DNA of 64,000 nt. Source: Mycobacterium sp. 852014-50255_SCH5639931. GTDB taxonomy: Bacteria > Actinomycetota > Actinomycetes > Mycobacteriales > Mycobacteriaceae. Every line of letters starts with the position of its first letter. The stretch's first letter is position 1. A program made the position numbers and the translations under genes. Shown here piece after piece: positions 62,593 to 64,000 of the stretch. The stretch is taken from NCBI RefSeq assembly GCF_001665605.1, contig NZ_LZSV01000019.1, positions 57,594 to 121,593 on the forward strand, given 5' to 3'. The notes below the pieces were generated by a model. That model did no database searches, was not told where the DNA came from, and saw nothing but the letters and a program-made list of their open reading frames with translations.

Positions 62593-64000
62593 TGCGGCGG
62601 ATCGCCGGCAGCCGGGGGCTGCGCTACACCACCGCCATCGCGCTCATCGCGGTGTTGGTGGGTGGCGTATATGTGTTGTCGTCAACCGGCAATACGCGCA
62701 GCATCGTCGGTTACTTCGCGTCCGCAGTCGGGCTCTACCCCGGCGACCAGGTGCGCGTCCTCGGCGTTCCGGTGGGTCAGATCGACACCATCGAGCCGCG
62801 CCCCTCCGACGTCAAGATCACCATGTCGGTGTCCAAGGACGTGAAGATCCCGAAAGACGCCAAGGCCATCATCATGTCGCCGAACCTGGTGGCAGCGCGG
62901 TTCATTCAGCTGACGCCGGCGTACACCGGTGGCGCGGTGCTGCCCGCCGGTGGGAGCATCGCCCTGGAACGTACCGGGGTTCCGGTGGAGTGGGACGAGG
63001 TCAAAGAGTCGCTGACGCAACTGGCCGTGCAGCTCGGTCCCACCACGGGGTCGATGCAGGGGCCTTTGGGGCGGGCGATCAATCAGGCCGCGGACACGTT
63101 CAACGGCAACGGCGAGTCGTTCCACAACGCGTTGCGCGAACTCTCCCAAGCCGCCGGGCGGCTGGGGGATTCACGCAGTGACATCTTCGGCACGGTCAAG
63201 AACCTTCAAGTTCTGGTCAACGCGCTGTCGGCCAGCAACGAACAGATCGTGCAGTTCGCCGGGAACGTCGCCTCGGTCTCCCAGGTGCTCGCCGACAGCT
63301 CGCGTCACCTCGACAACACCCTGGGCACGCTCAACAAGGCGCTCTCCGACATCCGGGGATTCCTGCACGAGAACAACTCGACCATCATCGATACGGTCAA
63401 CAACCTCAACGACTTCGCCAAGACGCTGAGCGACCAGAGCGAGAACATCGAGCAGGTGCTGCACGTGGCGGGACCCGGCATCGCAAACTTCTACAACATT
63501 TACGACCCGGCACAGGGCACGCTCAACGGCCTGTTGTCGATTCCGGAATTCGCCAACCCCGTGCAGTTCATCTGCGGTGGGTCCTTCGAAACGGCGGCCG
63601 GGCCACGCGCGCCCGACTACTTCCGGCGCGCCGAGCTGTGCCGTGAGCGGCTGGGACCGGTGCTGCGCCGGCTCACGGTGAACTATCCGCCGATCATGTT
63701 CCACCCGCTCAACACGATCACGGCCTACAAGGGTCAGATCATCTACGACACCCCGGAAACCCAGGCCAAGTCGGCGACCCCGGTTCCCGATCTCACCTGG
63801 ATCCCGGCCAACGGTGCCAAAACGCCGCCCGCCGCCCAAAACCCGGCGGACCTGCAGGCATTGCTGGTCCCGCCGGCCCCGCAGACCGGCCCCGCCCCGG
63901 GCTCGGCGCCGGGCCCGGGAGCGGCCCGAAAGCGCTCCCCGGGTTGGGGCCGGGGGCCGGACCGGCATTACGCAAGGCCGGCGCCGGGCCCAACCCGGGG
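62589..64000 (+). CDS. mce4D: Mce4D, sterol-import MCE-domain protein (truncated by window end)
   Basis: At least 470 residues: N-terminal anchor (YTTAIALIAVLVGGVYVL), MCE domain (LYPGDQVRVLGVPVGQIDTI), a helical region and a Pro/Gly-rich tail from about residue 420 (PAPQTGPAPGSAPGPG). No stop is reached before the window end. The last 35 residues in this frame (RKRSPGWGRGPDRH...) are less typical than the +1 frame of the same bases, which continues a Pro/Gly/Ala pattern; a frameshift or sequencing error around 63920-63930 is possible. Confidence 0.92.
   Translation, partial: MMRRIAGSRGLRYTTAIALIAVLVGGVYVLSSTGNTRSIVGYFASAVGLYPGDQVRVLGVPVGQIDTIEPRPSDVKITMSVSKDVKIPKDAKAIIMSPNLVAARFIQLTPAYTGGAVLPAGGSIALERTGVPVEWDEVKESLTQLAVQLGPTTGSMQGPLGRAINQAADTFNGNGESFHNALRELSQAAGRLGDSRSDIFGTVKNLQVLVNALSASNEQIVQFAGNVASVSQVLADSSRHLDNTLGTLNKALSDIRGFLHENNSTIIDTVNNLNDFAKTLSDQSENIEQVLHVAGPGIANFYNIYDPAQGTLNGLLSIPEFANPVQFICGGSFETAAGPRAPDYFRRAELCRERLGPVLRRLTVNYPPIMFHPLNTITAYKGQIIYDTPETQAKSATPVPDLTWIPANGAKTPPAAQNPADLQALLVPPAPQTGPAPGSAPGPGAARKRSPGWGRGPDRHYARPAPGPTR

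Overview
This window is a chromosomal segment of a high-GC actinomycete, almost certainly a slow-growing, non-tuberculous Mycobacterium. Gene order and protein sequence follow the cholesterol-catabolism region of M. tuberculosis (Rv3496c to Rv3566c) in inverted orientation, but every PE/PPE/PE_PGRS gene that interrupts that region in M. tuberculosis is absent. No rRNA, tRNA, phage, insertion-sequence transposase or CRISPR array was seen.

Layout. (1) 1-19,065: rings C/D (HIP) degradation: nat, aspB-like, fadE33/32/31, fadD3 | fadE30, ipdF, kstR2, fadA6 | F420-type gene, ipdC, ipdB, ipdA, echA20 | two SDRs | ddn, small unknown gene, fadA5. Three KstR2-type operators (A-CAAG-nn-CTTG-T family) sit at 7407, 9387 and 15235. 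(2) 19,188-25,121: the side-chain (igr) operon cyp125-fadE28-fadE29-chsH2-chsH1-ltp2. (3) 25,241-31,583: a DUF559-like gene bordered by palindromes, then chsH3(hsd4B)-kstD | hsaE-hsaG-hsaF. (4) 31,648-46,376: a hemophore-like gene, Rv3531c-Rv3529c-like genes, kshA, a gamma-carbonic-anhydrase-like gene, ltp4/ltp3 operon, F420 oxidoreductase, ADC-like gene, cyp142, a DUF559-like pseudogene between two 62-bp palindromic repeats, echA19. (5) 46,411-52,230: fadD19 followed by a fructosamine-kinase-like gene, an amidohydrolase, an IlvX-like ThDP enzyme, a beta-lactamase-like gene and a proline-rich exported peptide. (6) 52,217-64,000: fadD17-fadE27-fadE26 | fdxD-hsd4A and the start of the mce4 importer operon (yrbE4A, yrbE4B, mce4A-mce4D; mce4D runs off the end).

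Together the genes encode sterol uptake (Mce4), side-chain activation and beta-oxidation (Cyp125/Cyp142, FadD19/FadD17, FadE26-29, EchA19, ChsH1-3, Hsd4A, FadA5, Ltp2), part of ring A/B opening (KshA, KstD, HsaE/G/F) and ring C/D degradation (FadD3, FadE30-33, IpdA/B/C/F, EchA20, FadA6). Missing from the window are kshB, hsaA-D, fdxB and kstR. Nine strong KstR boxes (T-nn-AAC-nn-GTT-nn-A) were located, plus one weak box inside the mce4 promoter.

The most interesting observations are: (a) at many operators the terminal TA of the KstR box is also the first two bases of a TAnnnT -10 hexamer, and at several loci (KstR and KstR2) the start codon lies exactly 6-7 nt after that hexamer, predicting leaderless mRNAs; (b) two DUF559/AbiEi-like genes, one intact and one internally deleted, are both bordered by perfect palindromes or inverted repeats, with the stop codon inside the 3' palindrome, which suggests a possible mobile or repeat-associated cassette; (c) several non-canonical additions to the cholesterol operons (KSI-like, fructosamine-kinase-like and beta-lactamase-like genes). 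Equivalences to M. tuberculosis locus tags are from memory of the families and were not checked by a search.
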